From: Manihot esculenta
Lineage: Eukaryota; Streptophyta; Magnoliopsida; Malpighiales; Euphorbiaceae
Reading direction: 5' to 3'
DNA: 64,000 nucleotides
Assembly: GCF_001659605.2 (NCBI RefSeq)
Contig: NC_035164.2
Coordinates: 11,444,965 to 11,508,964, forward strand
Position numbers and translations under genes: made by a program. Positions within the stretch are counted from its first letter, which is position 1; every line of letters begins with the position of its first letter. Of the stretch, positions 34,184 through 46,600 are shown one piece after another. The notes beneath the pieces were generated by a model, which saw nothing but the letters and a program-made list of their open reading frames with translations, had not been told where the DNA came from and searched no databases.

Positions 34184-35230
34184 AATAAATATATAAATGA
34201 ATAAAGATATTTCTTTTTATGCCTACTTTGCCTTTGTGTTTATTTTATTTGTCGCACTTTTATCTCTTGCCTTTGACTTAAAGTTTGGATGGATGACGAT
34301 CTGGGAATACGCAGTAATAATAAGCGATATTTTACCTCCGACATACTTCATTTATACTTAGATTATTTCCTGCATACATTGCTTTCTTTGTTTTGCTGAA
34401 TTGCTCAGTCCTTTTGGGACTTAACTCTCCTCATTGTGTAACTTGTGAATTTCTTCTTACTTACCTTAACATAAAAAGCCTTAAGTTGTATGCTTACTTA
34501 ATAGATTCCAACTTACTTAATTAACGGGCTAAACTGTCCTCCGTGTGACTTTGTCAAATAGATAGATCCGAGCTGAGAGCTAGGAGTTTTACTAAGCATT
34601 TAACTTGTAAGTTTTTTCCATTCTTATGAGGGCATTTATGTCATTTACTTGCGGCCTCCTTAGTGCCATGAGCTCGGATATGTAATACTTAGAATGATCA
34701 TCTTGGGCCCGTTCGAGCTGCAAGCTCGGATGTACTATCATTAAGTTCTTCTTTTACTCAGTGTAATGATTAACAAAGATTATCAACTAAGCGCCATGAG
34801 CTATAAGCTTGTTCGAGCTGCCATGGATTCGTTTGATCTATGAGCTCGATTATTTTTGCGCATTTATGGCTTGTGGGCCCCCTCGAATGGGGAGCTCAAC
34901 TTTCTATTTCCATACTTAACTTATTCTGCTTAGGCATTCATATGTCGCAGGTTCATCCGAACTAGGAGCTCGATTCTTTGTTTTTTGCTTAAGCTTTTTC
35001 GCATGCCTATAAATTGTAAGTCCATCTATGCCATGAGCTCGGGAGTCCGGAATTTTGTTTCTAGCCTTTGGGTGTCTCGAGCTCTTTTATGAGGTCGGGC
35101 CTGATTCTCAAGTTGTGTGTCGAACCTTATGCAGGCTACATTCCGGTCTGTTTGTTTGTTCGCTTTGCCTTAGCTTTTCTTTTGAGGGGAGGCTTAGTGC
35201 CTTATTTTTTCTTCATTGACCTTTCCTCTC
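34184..35230. other. Non-coding segment of element E with GAGCTCG motifs
   Basis: AT-rich sequence after the antisense ORF. From about 34660 on, short strings around GAGCTCG / CGAGCTG recur irregularly every 40-100 bp. No gene is convincing; a 61-codon plus frame at 35068-35253 has no support. Confidence 0.5.
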
Positions 35231-35800
35231 TTAGCTCAGTTTGGTGGTGCTAGCGGTCATTGTCCGAAACCAGTCACCTACTTTAGTGGGGGCTCCATTT
35301 CCTTCTCAGCTCGATTTTGCATGGCCTTGCTCGGGATTCAGACTTATTGGTCTTACTGTCGCTTCTAGACTCATTGGCCTTGCTCGAGATTCAGGCTCAT
35401 TGGTCTTACTGTCGCTTCTAGGCTCATTGGCCTTACTATCGCTTCTAGACTCCTTAGCCTTACTTGAGATTCAGGCTCATTGGTGTTACTATCGCTTCAT
35501 CCTTTCAGCTTGGTTTTGTGGCGTTGGAGGTCATTTTCCGAGACCAGTCGCCCACCTGACTAAGGGCTTCATTTCCTCTTAGCTTGATTTTTTGGTGCTG
35601 GCAGTCATTTTCCGAGTCCAGTCATCTACCTCACTAAGGGCTTCATTTCCTTTCAGCTCGGTTTTGTGATGCTGGCGGTCATTTTCCAAGGCCAATCACC
35701 CAACTCACTGAGGGCTTCATTTTCTCTCAGATCGATTTTGTAGTGTTGGCGGTCATTTTCCAAAGCCGACCCACCTCACTGAGGGCTTCCAGTGCCTGTT
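35231..35800. repeat. Two interleaved minisatellites in element E
   Basis: A unit of about 74 bp (core GGCGGTCATTTTCC ... CACTGAGGGCTTCATTT) occurs about six times, with one unit before and the rest after an inner block (35336-35505). The inner block consists of 26-27-bp units sharing CATTGGTCTTACTGTCGCTT. The array lies between the integrase end and the antisense ORF. Confidence 0.8.
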
Positions 35801-35907
35801 TTGAAAGTACTCGAGATATATAGGGAAATAAAAGCAGCATTTTTCATTCATTCATATTTTCAGAGTACAGAATTTTACATTGTACATATTTCAAGGAAAG
35901 TACATCT

Positions 35908-36960
35908 TCAGGTGTTGGATATTCCAAGAATGAGGCTCCCTTGTAGGTCTTCAATCCGGTAGACCCCAAACTTGACGATTTTAGTTATCCTGAAGGGGCA
36001 TTTCCAGGTCAGTGCTAACTTTCCTACTACTGCTCTCTTCCCTGTTGCTTCTAGTCTCCTCAGGGCTAGGTCTCCGACTTTCAGGCTCATTTCTCTTACC
36101 TTCTGGTTGTAATAGCAAGTTGCCTTTTGTTGATAGGCAGTGGTGCGTACTTGAGCTTCTTCCCTGATTTCTTCTAAGGCGTCCAGGTTGCTTCTCAACT
36201 TCTCCCTGTTGATATCTTCATTGTTGAATTGGACATGGTGAGAAGGGATTTGTAGCTCGATGGGGACTAATGCCTCGGTGCCGAATGCCAGTGCGAACGG
36301 CGTTTTCTTTGTTGGCGTTCGAAGAGTAGTCCTAAATGCCCATAGGATGCTATTGAGTTCGGCTGCCCAGTTCTTCTTTTCTCCATCCAGTCGCTTTTTT
36401 AATCCCTGAAGGATGGCTCTATTCATGACCTCTGTCTGGCCATTTGTTTGAGAATGGGCTATTGAGGAGAACTTATGCCAAATGCACATGTTTCTTGTGA
36501 AATCATTGAAGGACTTGCAGTCAAATTGCTTGCCATTGTCTGATATAAGTTTCATCAGTACTTCAAATCTGCAAATGATGTTTCTCCAGACGAAATCTAT
36601 TACTTTGCGCGTCGTGATGATGGGCACGGCCTCAGCTTTAAGCCACTTAGAGAAGTACTCCACCACTACTATCACGAACTTCTTTTGCCTGGTAGTCTTA
36701 AGGAAAGGGCCTAGGATGTCTATGCCCCACTGCGAAAATGGCCAAGAGCTTGAAATGCCAGATTGTGGTGTAGTTGGGACGTTGATGGCGTTGGCAAACC
36801 TCTAGCAAACGTCGCATCTTCTGACGAATTCCTCTACTTTTTTAACCGTGGGCCAGTAGTAGCCTTGCCTGAAAATATTGTTTGCCAACGTGTCTGCTCC
36901 TTTATGCGCTCCACAAACTCCCTGATGTATCTCCTTAATCACCCTAGTCGCTTCTTCTAG
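35908..36960 (-). pseudogene. Element E integrase (Tat type)
   Basis: An open part from 36675 to 35908 carries EYFSKWLKAEAVPIIT, KLISDNGKQFDCKSF and NGQTEVMNRAILQGLKKRL. That is the second Asp and the Glu of the DDE triad, followed by the Tat-type C-terminal region. Upstream, in broken frames, are the zinc-finger CDVC (about 36806-36817) and WGIDILGPF with the first Asp (about 36712-36738). The triad is present, but stops upstream (for example directly after CDVC) disconnect it. Confidence 0.88.
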
Positions 36961-37006
36961 ACCCACACATCAGAGCCATGGACTGGATTTCTCTCTTCGA
37001 TATAAA

Positions 37007-37316
37007 GTCCCTCTTACCGCCTGATAGTAGGCAGTCCAGGCTGCGATTTTTCTTGCTTCAGCTTTATCCTCATGCAGCTTCCCTGTCTCTAAGTACTTCA
37101 GGTATGGGGTCATCCAATTCTGCCCTTCTTCGATTTGCATTACTGTGGTGGGTTTTTCAAAGTCCCTCTTACCGCCTGATAGTAGGTAGTCCGGGCTGCG
37201 ATTTTTCTTGCTTCAGCTTTATCCTCATGCAACTTCCATGTCTCTAAGTACTTCAGGTATGGGGTCATCTAATTCTGCTCTTCTTCGATTTGCATTACTA
37301 TGGTGGGTTTTTCAAA
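37007..37316 (-). repeat. 155-bp tandem duplication inside element E pol
   Basis: 37007-37161 and 37162-37316 are near-identical; the repeat begins GTCCCTCTTACCGCCTGATA. It spans the linker between RNase H and integrase. 155 is not a multiple of three, so the duplication also shifts the frame. Confidence 0.9.
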
Positions 37317-37949
37317 GGTGAGGGTGCTGATGTGTTGTATGTACACTTCATCTGGGAGCTGTTCTAGTTCTTCCTCAGATAACCAGCTCAGCAGGTCTAC
37401 TTCTTCGTTTTCCTCTCTAGGTATCATTTGATATTGCACAGCAATTCCTTGTTTGCTGAGCTCAACTTCTACAGCTCGTACCTTGGCCAAGTATTTTTGC
37501 ATGATGGGATCCCTTGCTTGGTATGCCCTCGTTATTTGATTGATCACCAGCTGAGAGTCACTGCTTATTTTGAGGTCGGTTGCCCCTACTTCTGATGCCA
37601 TTAGCATCCCGTTTATGAGGGTTTCATACTCTGCCATGTTATTGGAGGCTATGAACTCCGGGCGCAGGGCGTAGCAGACCTTCAATCCTTCTGGTCCTTT
37701 CAACAGTATTCTAGCTCCACTGCCCCCAGCATTGGATGCCCCATCCATAAATAATTTCCAGTTGAACTCTCGTGGTGGCTGACCTCCATCCCTTCCTTCA
37801 GCTGAGCTCGACGACTCTTTACTTTGCTCTTGTTGTTCCTCATTGAAGAAGCATTCGGCTATGAAGTTGGCAAGGGCCTGAGCTTTGACGGCCGTCCGAG
37901 GGCGATATTCAAGGCAGTACGGGTTGATTTCGACAGACCAGGCGAGCAT
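37269..37949 (-). pseudogene. Element E extra RNase H domain (Tat lineage)
   Basis: A 226-codon open stretch. It starts in the RT/RNase H connection (SVEINPYCLEYRPRTAVKAQ) and then carries a second RNase H of the plant/archaeal type. Its catalytic acids are visible in FMDGASN, NNMAEYETLI, SSDSQLVINQI and NEEVDLLSWL. This domain beside the normal retroviral RNase H is diagnostic of Tat elements. It is open, but the rest of the polyprotein is broken on both sides. Confidence 0.88.
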
Positions 37950-37999
37950 CCAACCTGATGTTTCTAGTCTGTGAAGAATTTTCTTTAAAGCTGATCTGT

Positions 38000-39016
38000 C
38001 ATCACAACTCCCTGATGGATTTCAAGGTAGACTCTAAACTTCCTCACCGCCAACAGTAGGGCAAACGCCAACTTCTCTATGTTTATGTACCTGACCTTAG
38101 CATCTTTGAGCACCTTGCTAACATAGAAGATTGACTTTTGCTCTCCTCCTTCTTCTCTCACTAGTACAACGCTTATGGAATGGCAGGCACCGCTCTGCAG
38201 ACTTTGACATAAATCGGTTGAGCGCTACCACCCTCCCTATGAGCTTCTGCACATCTCTCACACAGGTCGACTCCGGCATCTTTAGTATGGCTTCCACCTT
38301 TTCTGGGTTTAGCCAATGCCTTTTTCGCTGACCATGTAGCCTAAAAATTTTCCTCCTCGAATGAAGAAGGCGCACTTCTCTGAGTTCAGCCTCATTCTAT
38401 ACTATTCTAGCACCCCAAACACTTCTTTCAAGTTGGCCAGGTGCTACTGGAAGGTCTGGCTTTTCACCACCATGTTATCTACATATACTTCTACATTCCT
38501 CTCTATCTGACCCTTGAAGATTTTATTCATCAGTCTCTGGTATGTCGCCCCTGCATTTTTCAGCCCGAAGGGCATGGGCTTGTAACAATAAGTCTCATCT
38601 TCAGTTATAAACGAGGTCTTCTCTTTATCCGACTTGTCCATTGGAATTTGATGATAGCCAGACATTGCATTAAGGGACGACATATAATCATAACCAGCCA
38701 TGGAATCGACCATTTTATTAATGTCAAGAAAGGGATAACAATCTTTTGGGCAGACCTAGTTCAGGTCGGTAAAATCTATACACATTTTGTATTTGCCATT
38801 GGCTTTTTTCACTAATATAGGGTTTGCTAACTACTATGGATACATCATTTCCCTAATGAACCCTGCCTTCTCTAACTTTTGAACTTCTTCTTTGGTAGTA
38901 TGTTGTTTCTCCTTCCTAAACACCCTTTTCTTCTGCTTTATTATTTTAGCTCCGAGAAGGACATTGAGCTTATGGGTCATCACCTCGGGGTCTATTCTCG
39001 GTATGTCAGAAGGCTT
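38000..39016 (-). pseudogene. Element E reverse transcriptase (catalytically broken)
   Basis: Order on the minus strand: NPILVKKANGKYKMCIDFTDLN, then MVDSMAGYDYMSSLNAMSGY, MPFGLKNAGATYQRLMNKIF, and VEVYVDNMVVKS, followed by LNSEKCAFF and FLGYMVSEKG in other frames. In functional Tat elements motif A reads LDAMSGY and motif C reads YVDDM. Here both catalytic Asp codons are Asn (GAT to AAT, GAC to AAC). Several stops (for example after KSQTFQ) confirm decay. Confidence 0.86.
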
Positions 39017-39790
39017 CTAGGCGAAGCTTGAGGCATGTCCTCTTATAAGAGTCATTGCTGCCGCTTTCTGCTCTTTGTCAAGGCTCACGTTGAGGTTGAA
39101 GACCGTGGCCAGATACACTGCTTTAGCTTTCTCTTGTCGTTCTCGGACTACTTCCACCCTTGCCTCGGTTGGAAACTTTATAGTCAGGTACCTGATGTTG
39201 GTCACTGCTTCAAAATTATACAACACAAACCTTCCCAAGATTGCGTTGTAGCTTAATGGGAGCTTCACCACTAGGAAGACTGCATAGTGGGTATGAAACA
39301 AGGTTGGTTCTCTCAACGTCAGGGCTACCTTCACCTTTCCTTCCACTGCCACCGGGGTTCCCCCTATCCCCTTGACCGGGGCCTGATCCCTTACTAGCTG
39401 CTCTTCTAGTATTCTCATCTACTAAAAGACCCTGTAAGGCAACACGTTCACCTTACTTCTATCGTCCACTAGGATTTTGCGGACTCTGTAGTTGTGAATA
39501 ACGGTCTTGATTACTAGAGCATCATCGTGAGGCATCTGAATCCCGTGAGTGTCTTTAGGGGAGAAAGAGATGGTCACGGGGGAGTGCTCTACTATTTGCA
39601 AGACTTCGTAGCTGCTGCCCTCTCCACTCCGGCTTCTCTTTTTCCCTTTTCTGCTCATCCGACCTCCAGTTCCCCCTATGATCATGTTGATGGTCCTACT
39701 AGAGCCGTCATTCACTGGCCCTGCTCCCTGTCTACGGGGCCTCTCCACTACGGCATTCTGTTGGGGCCTCTCTCCTTCTGGTTTCTTCAC
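39017..39790 (-). pseudogene. Element E protease region
   Basis: Two open stretches in neighbouring frames. 39790-39422 has a Lys/Arg-rich linker, then HDDALVIKTVIHNYRVRKIL and VDDRSKVNVLPYRVF. 39418-39017 continues into the protease C-terminus (YNAILGRFVLYNFEAVTN). The Tat active site is usually VDGGSS or VDDGS; here Gly is replaced by Arg (DDRS), which should inactivate it. Confidence 0.78.
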
Positions 39791-41022
39791 AAAGTTTCAG
39801 AGATGCCTCATCTTGATCAACCTCTTTATCTTGTTGATCATTTGGTAGCAACTGTTAGTGTCATGGCCGTGGATCCAGTGGTACTGGAAATACTTGTCTG
39901 GATCCCTTCGGTTGGCGTCGGCTCTCATGGGCTTAGGCCATTGAAGGAAGTTCTTGTCTTGTACCGCCATGAGCACTTCAACTCTAGATGCATTTAGGGG
40001 AGTGGTGGCCTCAGGGATTCGGGGCTAATATGCCCTCTGTTCTCGCCTTTCCTAGGGCTGTGTACACCTCATGCCCCCGGTTCTGCTTCCTTTTTTGCCT
40101 CTCAAACCTTCTTTCTTCCACTGCCTTTCCCCTTTCATCGGCCTCACTGGCAAACCTACTGGTGGTTAAGGCATCGTCTTACCTTATGTACTTTTCTGCT
40201 GTTTTCATTAGTTTCGCTAGGGTGGTGAATGGCTTCCTGACAGCAACCCGAAGAACTCAGGAGATGTGGTCCCCTTCTGCATGGCTTCCACCGCTCGGCT
40301 CTTGTCCAGCTCAGGGATCTGCAAGGCCTCCATGTTGAAATGAGCCACATACTCCCTCAAGGATTCATTCTTCCTTTATCGAACCGTTTCTAAATAGTTG
40401 GTCTTTCTTTCAGTTGGGACCCTGACAATGAACAAGTTAGCCAGGTCTCCAAAACTTTTAATGCTCCCCGCCTCCATGCTGTTGAACCACGCTCTCACTG
40501 GTCCTGTGAGGGTTGTGGGGAAGACCTTACACATTAAAGCGTCCGAGAGAGTCTGGAGCTCCATGAACATTTTATAGTTCAGGACGTGCTCTCAGGGGTT
40601 TCTTGCTCCGTTTTAAGCCGTCAATGGTGGCACCATAAACTTTTTCAGTATGGTCTCCTGCTGGATCCATCTAGAAAAGGGTGAGGACGTAGATAAGAGG
40701 GTCTGATTATTATCATTTTCCCCCAGTTCGGCCAGGAGCTGCTCCTTCATCTTTTGCAGCTTCCAGTCTACATATGTCTCCTCTTGCCTTGGCCTTTTCT
40801 CTAGGTGGTATCCCTCCTTCCATTCTTCACTCTCCATCCTCCCTGCTGTCTTCACAGAGTAGCTCTTTGCCTCATCATTTTCGATGAGCTCCCTTATCCT
40901 TCGGCCCCTGGCTCTAACTGCCGGCTCATCCTCCCCGGAGGCTCCCCCACTTCTCTCTCTGATTCTATGACTGCTTTGCTGCTTTGCTGGGGGATTTGAT
41001 AGTTGAAGGTGGATTGGGTCCT
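39791..41022 (-). pseudogene. Element E gag, main part (broken)
   Basis: Frames at 40855-40613 (a Lys/Glu-rich helix, MKEQLLAELGENDN) and 40570-40376 (MFMELQTLSDALMCKVFPTT, TGPVRAWFNSMEAGSIKSFG) show the retrotransposon gag core. The next frame has RNESLREYVAHFN and SRFASEADERGKAVEERR. Stops occur roughly every 60-80 codons. The N-terminus lies beyond element G at 51004-51290. Confidence 0.82.
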
Positions 41023-41386
41023 AGTGGTGTAATACCCGGCTAGACTCCGGTATCGAAATTCCTACCGTCCGGTGGAATCTCGGATGTCGGAAACCTCTAG
41101 AAGGGGTAAAACTATGATTTTATGAAATGTTTTCATGTATTTCATGTTTTTAAGTAAGAAATTAAATGAGTTTTTGCATGAAAAGTCCTTGAAGGAAAAC
41201 CCAGGTTCGGCCGCCGAAAGTCAAGTTCGGCCGCCGAACATGCATGCGTTTTGGAGGCACGTTAGGCCCCCGAAAGCATGAGTTAGGGAAGTTCAGGTTC
41301 GGCCGCCGAAAGTCAAGTTCGGCCGCCGAACATTTGCATGGATGCGGAGGCACATTCGGCCCCCGAACGTGGCCTGGCCAGCCACC

Positions 41387-41394
41387 TATAAAAG
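41387..41394 (+). promoter_or_regulatory. TATA box of element G 5' LTR
   Basis: TATAAAAG, 359 bp into the LTR, after the string GGCCAGCCACC shared by several copies. The same box recurs in the 3' LTR at 49058-49065. Confidence 0.8.
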
Positions 41395-42022
41395 GGTCCC
41401 TTAGCCGAAAATGGGCGAGCTTTTTCTCCCCATTTCGGCCAAGGTGAGCATTCCGCCATCCTTCCCCAATCTTGAGTTTTTCCTTCCTTTTTCCATGATC
41501 TTTACAAGTTTATAACTTTGGTTTTGAAGATCTTTGAGCTTAGAACGAGTTTTGGAACTTGGAGACCAAAAGTTGGAACTTCTCCCATCTCCAAGTTTAG
41601 ATCTCCTCAACCCTCGATCTTCAAGAGGTAAGAGCCGATCTTAAGCTCAATGTATGATTTAAACAAGTTTTATGAAGTTTTAAGGGATAGAATGCATGTT
41701 AGGGTATATGTTGAACCTATGGGTTTTTGATGACTTTTTGAACAATGTAGCTTGATTTTGTGTGTTTGAAGTGTTGTAGTTGGGGTATATGATAGTTTGA
41801 GACCCCTAGGTGTAATGTATGTGTGGTATGCATGTTGTAGAACGAGATTATGCATGATTTAAGGTTTGGAGGAGAAATGTGCAAAGGGAGCCAAGTTTCT
41901 GCCCTTGGCAGAAACCAGGTTCGGCAGCCGAAGGCACTTTCGGCCGCCGAACATGGCTGGGAAGGCAGCCCTTCGGCTGCCGAAGTTGCCCCCGAAAGAG
42001 AGACTTTCGTCTCTGTTGGGCA

Positions 42023-42165
42023 GTTTCGGCCGCCGAAAGTGCCGCCGAACATGCATGAGTTTCGTCTCTGTCTGGGAGTTTCGGCCGCCGAAGGTGCCGC
42101 CGAACCTGCCTGAGTTTCGTCTCTGTCCAGGACTTTCGGCCGCCGAAGGTGCCGCCGAAAGTGCC
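42023..42165 (+). repeat. 55-bp tandem array in LTR of G
   Basis: Units start at 42023, 42078 and 42133 (the last partial). Each holds TTTCGGCCGCCGAA, a half-palindrome GCCGCCGAA and GAGTTTCGTCTCTG. The array recurs in the 3' LTR at about 49694-49836. Confidence 0.9.
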
Positions 42166-43335
42166 CTGTTCAGCCATTTCATGCATATCTCTATGTGATA
42201 TTTTCAGGATGTTTTAGGGGGTTTTTGGGGAATACTTTAGAGTTATGTTCAGGTATGTTTGGTCCCTCATTTGAGTCCACCTGTGTAGGTTCGGACCCGA
42301 GGAACCGAGGACCCCAGCAGTGAGTTCAGCTGCTTCGGTATTGTCAGAGTCAGCCAGAGGTGAGTGGAACTATAACTTAATCTTTTAAATTAAATGCTTT
42401 ATCATGTTTCATGCATCATGATTATGCAATAGGATGATTGCATTAGTTTTCACGAATATGCCGCATTGCATAAATTGTTGTTGTTGTGGGTGAATGTCGG
42501 ATGACCCAGTTAGTCCAAGACAGGAAGACCAGGCCCCATGCTACAGGCCTGGCACAGAGTAAACAAGTTCAGGCCCCAGTCTACAGGCCTGGCACAGAGT
42601 AAGGCACGGTTATGGGACTTGAAGACCAGGAGCCAGAGGAGGCCCTGGGAAAATGGTAAGTAATGTATGTTCTGACAGGAAAGACCAGGACCCCATTCTA
42701 CAGGCCTGGCACAGAGTTAACTTGGACTAATTGGTGACGAGTTCGCCCAACCCTTATGTGAATTGTTTGTGTTATGATGCATTTCATAGAGCATAGTGTT
42801 AATGTGTTTTTAATAGCTCTACTCACTGGGCTTTTAGCTCACCCCTCTCCCTTTACCCCCAGGCTTGCAGGTACAGGATAGAGCAGGAGTCCGGATAGGA
42901 TAATGAAGTCTTGTTTATGTAATAGCTAGCAATGGACATGATCGAATTGTAATGTAAAAGTACAGTATAGTTATGTAATGAGGTTTATGGATGTTAGTGG
43001 TGTGCTTGACCATAGAATGTTGTATCCCTTTTTATACATGATCTTAGAGATTTTGATGTTGTTTATGTAAACCAGCTCAACACAGGTTATGCTACCCTTT
43101 GAGGGCACAGATGAGATCCCACAGAGGGATCAAAGTTATATACATATTTATGCACAGGTTGAGTTTGGTTGATGTTTATGGAAAGAGAAGTTTTAATTTT
43201 TATGCATGTTGTTGATCATGTATGGGATTACACAGGTTCACAGGTTTTATGTCAGGCTTGCTACGGGTCCCGGCGGCCTTAAGTCGACCCGGATCCTAGC
43301 GCCGGTAGCGGTCCGATTTTCGGGTCGTTACAGAA

Positions 43336-43347
43336 TGGTATCAGAGC
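43336..43347 (+). promoter_or_regulatory. Primer-binding site of element G (initiator tRNA-Met)
   Basis: TGGTATCAGAGC, 3 nt after the 5' LTR. Confidence 0.93.
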
Positions 43348-43606
43348 CCTAGGTTCATATGGTCGGACCTAGAGTGTCGGGCTCATAGATGTTATAGAAG
43401 GTCAAGCACAATAGGAAAAGATCATGTCCACTAGGATAGGATGTGGAGTCCTGTCTTGCATGATGATGTGAAATGCCATGACTTTATGCATGTGCATTAA
43501 TGATATGCTATGATATGTGATGTATGTGATGCGGGTTCATGTGTGCCCACATGAACCATATGATGCTAATGTTGCTTGTGATGCGTACTGTTTTTCAGAA
43601 AACAGG

Positions 43607-46600
43607 ATGAGAGGAACTCGTCGATCAGCAAGGTTGACTGGAGTACCGCCTGAGGATGAGGGCATGAGCGCCCGTCCTCCTACATTGCCTAGGGCAATGT
43701 CAAGCAGGTCCAACAGGGACAGAGTAGCAAGAGACCCTAGAAGGTCTCTGGATCTGGGTAGAAGCAGATCAGTCAGAGGAACAGTTCAGGGAGGAGTGTC
43801 AGAAGATGTGGGAGATGATATGGATGTGGACCAGAGGAGGGATGGCAGTTTGGGGATGAGTATGTCAGAGGAAGGAATGGGAGAGTCCCAAGGAGGCACT
43901 CAGGCCTCGGGTTTTGTTCAGCCACCTCATTACCCACCTTTCTCACAACATCCCGGGTATTCGATGGGAGGTACATCGGATTACCCTAGTTTTAGCCCTT
44001 ACCCCACACAGATGCCATACCCACCATACTACCCACCGTACTCTCAGTACCCAATGTATCCACCTCCACCCTACTATTCAAATCCAGCAAACCCTACCTC
44101 AGAAAATGTTGTACCACCTCCACCACCTGCAGAACCAGCAGCCCCAGTTGCTCAACCACCTAGACCTAGCTCAGTCAGTGGGAGCAAGGTTAAGATGACA
44201 GACTATATGAAGCTGGGTGCTCCCCAATTTGAAACCGGTAATGATCCGTTCGTGTACTTGGAGCGGGTCAAGGCAATTACAGATGAGATTGGGGCTGATG
44301 ACAGTAGAGCCATTCAAATGGCCGGGTTCACGCTCAAGTGCAAAAAGGCACGGGAGTGGTTCAAGAATTATGTGAACCCGAGAGTGGACAGCATGACTTG
44401 GGAAGAGTTTGCAAATGAGTTTGCAGGATGGGCTTTCCCTGATAGTTCAAGGGAATTGAAGATGATAGAATTCGAGCAGTTGAGGCAAACTGATGACATG
44501 AGTGTAGACGAATATACCGACAGGTTTATGGAGTTGCTGCCATTTGCAGGGCAAGACCTTAGCACAGACCAGAAGAAGTCGAGGAGGTATATCATGAAGC
44601 TCCATCCCAGGTATTCCTCCTTGGTACAGTCAGCAGATAGAGAGAGTTTTCACGCCATAGTAGATATGGCTAGGAGAATGGAAGCTAGTGCCATCATTCA
44701 GGGGACAGTTAAGCAGACAGTGGCACAAGCTTCTGGTTCTAAAACTCCGGGTGGGGGAAAGTTAGATCCCTCTACCCTTAGTGCAGCAGCTTCAGGCAGC
44801 AAGAGATGGGGTAAACCCAAGGGTAAGAAAAATAAGTTCTGGAACAAGGTCAAGTCTAGTCTGGGATTTGAGAGTGGCTCAAGCTCTGGTGCGAATAATG
44901 CAGTTTGTGCAAGGTGTGGTAGACCACACAAGGGAGTATGTCGGTTTGGGACGAACACCTGCTTCAGATGCGGTCAGGAGGGGCATATAGCTCGAGACTG
45001 TCCAAGAGCGGCCCCGATGGCTCAGTCCCAGCAGACAGCTTCAGGCAGTGTAGCGCAGCCAGCAGCTCCAGCCATGACTCAGGCCAGTGGCAGAGGCAGA
45101 GGGAGAGGAGCAGCCTCTTCTTCAGCGGGTTTCAGAGGTGAAGGTCCATCAGCCCCAGCACGGATCTTCACAATGACACAGCAGGAGGCAGACGCATCCA
45201 ACACCGTGGTGGCAGGTAATCTCGTCATTGGATGTTCGGATGTATATGCATTGATGGACCCTGGTGCATCTCATTCTTTTATTGCCCCGAGGGCCGTAGA
45301 GAGGTTGGGATTGATGACTTCTGGGTTAGAGTGTCCTCTCTGGGTCAGTGGACCCAAGTGTGATCCATCAGTGGCAGAGTCAGTCTGTCAGTGTAGTCCA
45401 GTTTTTGTTGAGGGGAGATGCATGTCCGCCGACCTAGTGGTTCTAGATTTGACAGATTTTGACGTCATTCTAGGGATGGACTGGTTATCTACCCATGGTG
45501 CTACCTTGGACTGCAGGGACAAGGTAGTCAGGTTCAGAGGTCAGGATGGATCAGAGGTTGTCTTCAGAGGAGACAGGAGGGGTACACCTAGAGGTATGAT
45601 CTCGGCTCTTCAGGCTCGTAGGTTGCTTAGGAGGGGATGTCAGGGGTACTTGGCTCATGTGAGAGAGCTTAATAGTCAGGTTAGAGAGCCCGCCTCAGTG
45701 CCAGTGGTTAGAGAGTTCTTAGATGTGTTCCCAGACGAACTGCCAGGTTTACCACCTGCTAGGGAGATAGAGTTCGAGATAGAACTGATGCCTAGAACCG
45801 GACCGATCTCTATCCCTCCCTACAGGATGGCGCCAGCAGAATTGAAAGAGTTGAAGGAGCAGTTACAGGAGCTGGTAGACAAGGGCTTCGTCCGACCGAG
45901 TACCTCACCCTGGGGTGCTCCAGTTTTGTTCGTGAGAAAGAAGGATGGATCTCTTAGACTTTGTATCGACTACAGACAGTTGAACAAAGTCACTACCAAG
46001 AACAAGTACCCATTGCCAAGGATCAACGATCTATTCGACCAGCTAGCAGGAGCGGGTTGTTTCTCCAAAATAGATCTGAGATCTGGGTACCATCAGTTGA
46101 GGATCAGGGAAGAGGACGTTCCAAAGACAGCTTTCAGGACCAGATATGGGCATTTTGAGTTCCTTGTGATGCCGTTCGGGTTAACTAACGCCCCTGCAGC
46201 ATTCATGGATCTCATGAATAGAGTGTTTAGTCAGTACCTGGACCACTTTGTTATTGTCTTCATAGATGATATCTTAGTGTATTCCAGAAATGCAGAGGAG
46301 CATGCCCATCATCTGAGGTTGGTTCTACAGACCTTGAGGGAGCATGGCTTGTATGCCAAGTTCTCCAAGTGTGAGTTCTGGCTAAGGAGCATTTCGTTCT
46401 TGGGGCATGTAGTGTCAGAGAATGGTATAGAGGTAGACCCCAAGAAGACAGAGACTGTGGCTAACTGGCCTAGACCCACTTCAGTGACAGAGATCAGGAG
46501 TTTCTTGGGTTTGGCAGGTTACTACAGGAGGTTCGTTCAGGACTTCTCAAAGATAGCAGCTCCTCTGACCAGACTGACCAGGAAGAATCAGAAGTTTCTG

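Larger units (their letters stand above)
41028..43332 (+). repeat. 5' LTR of element G (2,305 bp)
   Basis: TGTAATACCCGGC to CGGGTCGTTACA. TATAAAAG at 41387-41394 has four palindromes (TTCGGCCGCCGAA, some with one mismatch) upstream. A second cluster lies at 41920-42165. The conserved block is at 42261-42289. CCAGG...CCTGGCA repeats lie at about 42525-42712. Intron-like strings CAAG|GTGAGC (41440), AGAG|GTAAGA (41627) and AGAG|GTGAGTGG (about 42358) occur downstream of the TATA box. Confidence 0.94.

Noticed and set aside
35231..35800. Regularly spaced repeats that could suggest a CRISPR array
   Set aside because: Units are contiguous imperfect tandem repeats without unique spacers, lie in a plant retrotransposon, and no cas gene is present.
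43517..43606. Upstream start of the G polyprotein at 43517 (and at 59168 in H)
   Set aside because: The extra residues are not conserved between D, G and H, whereas [17 protein letters not shown] is. The upstream part is leader sequence.
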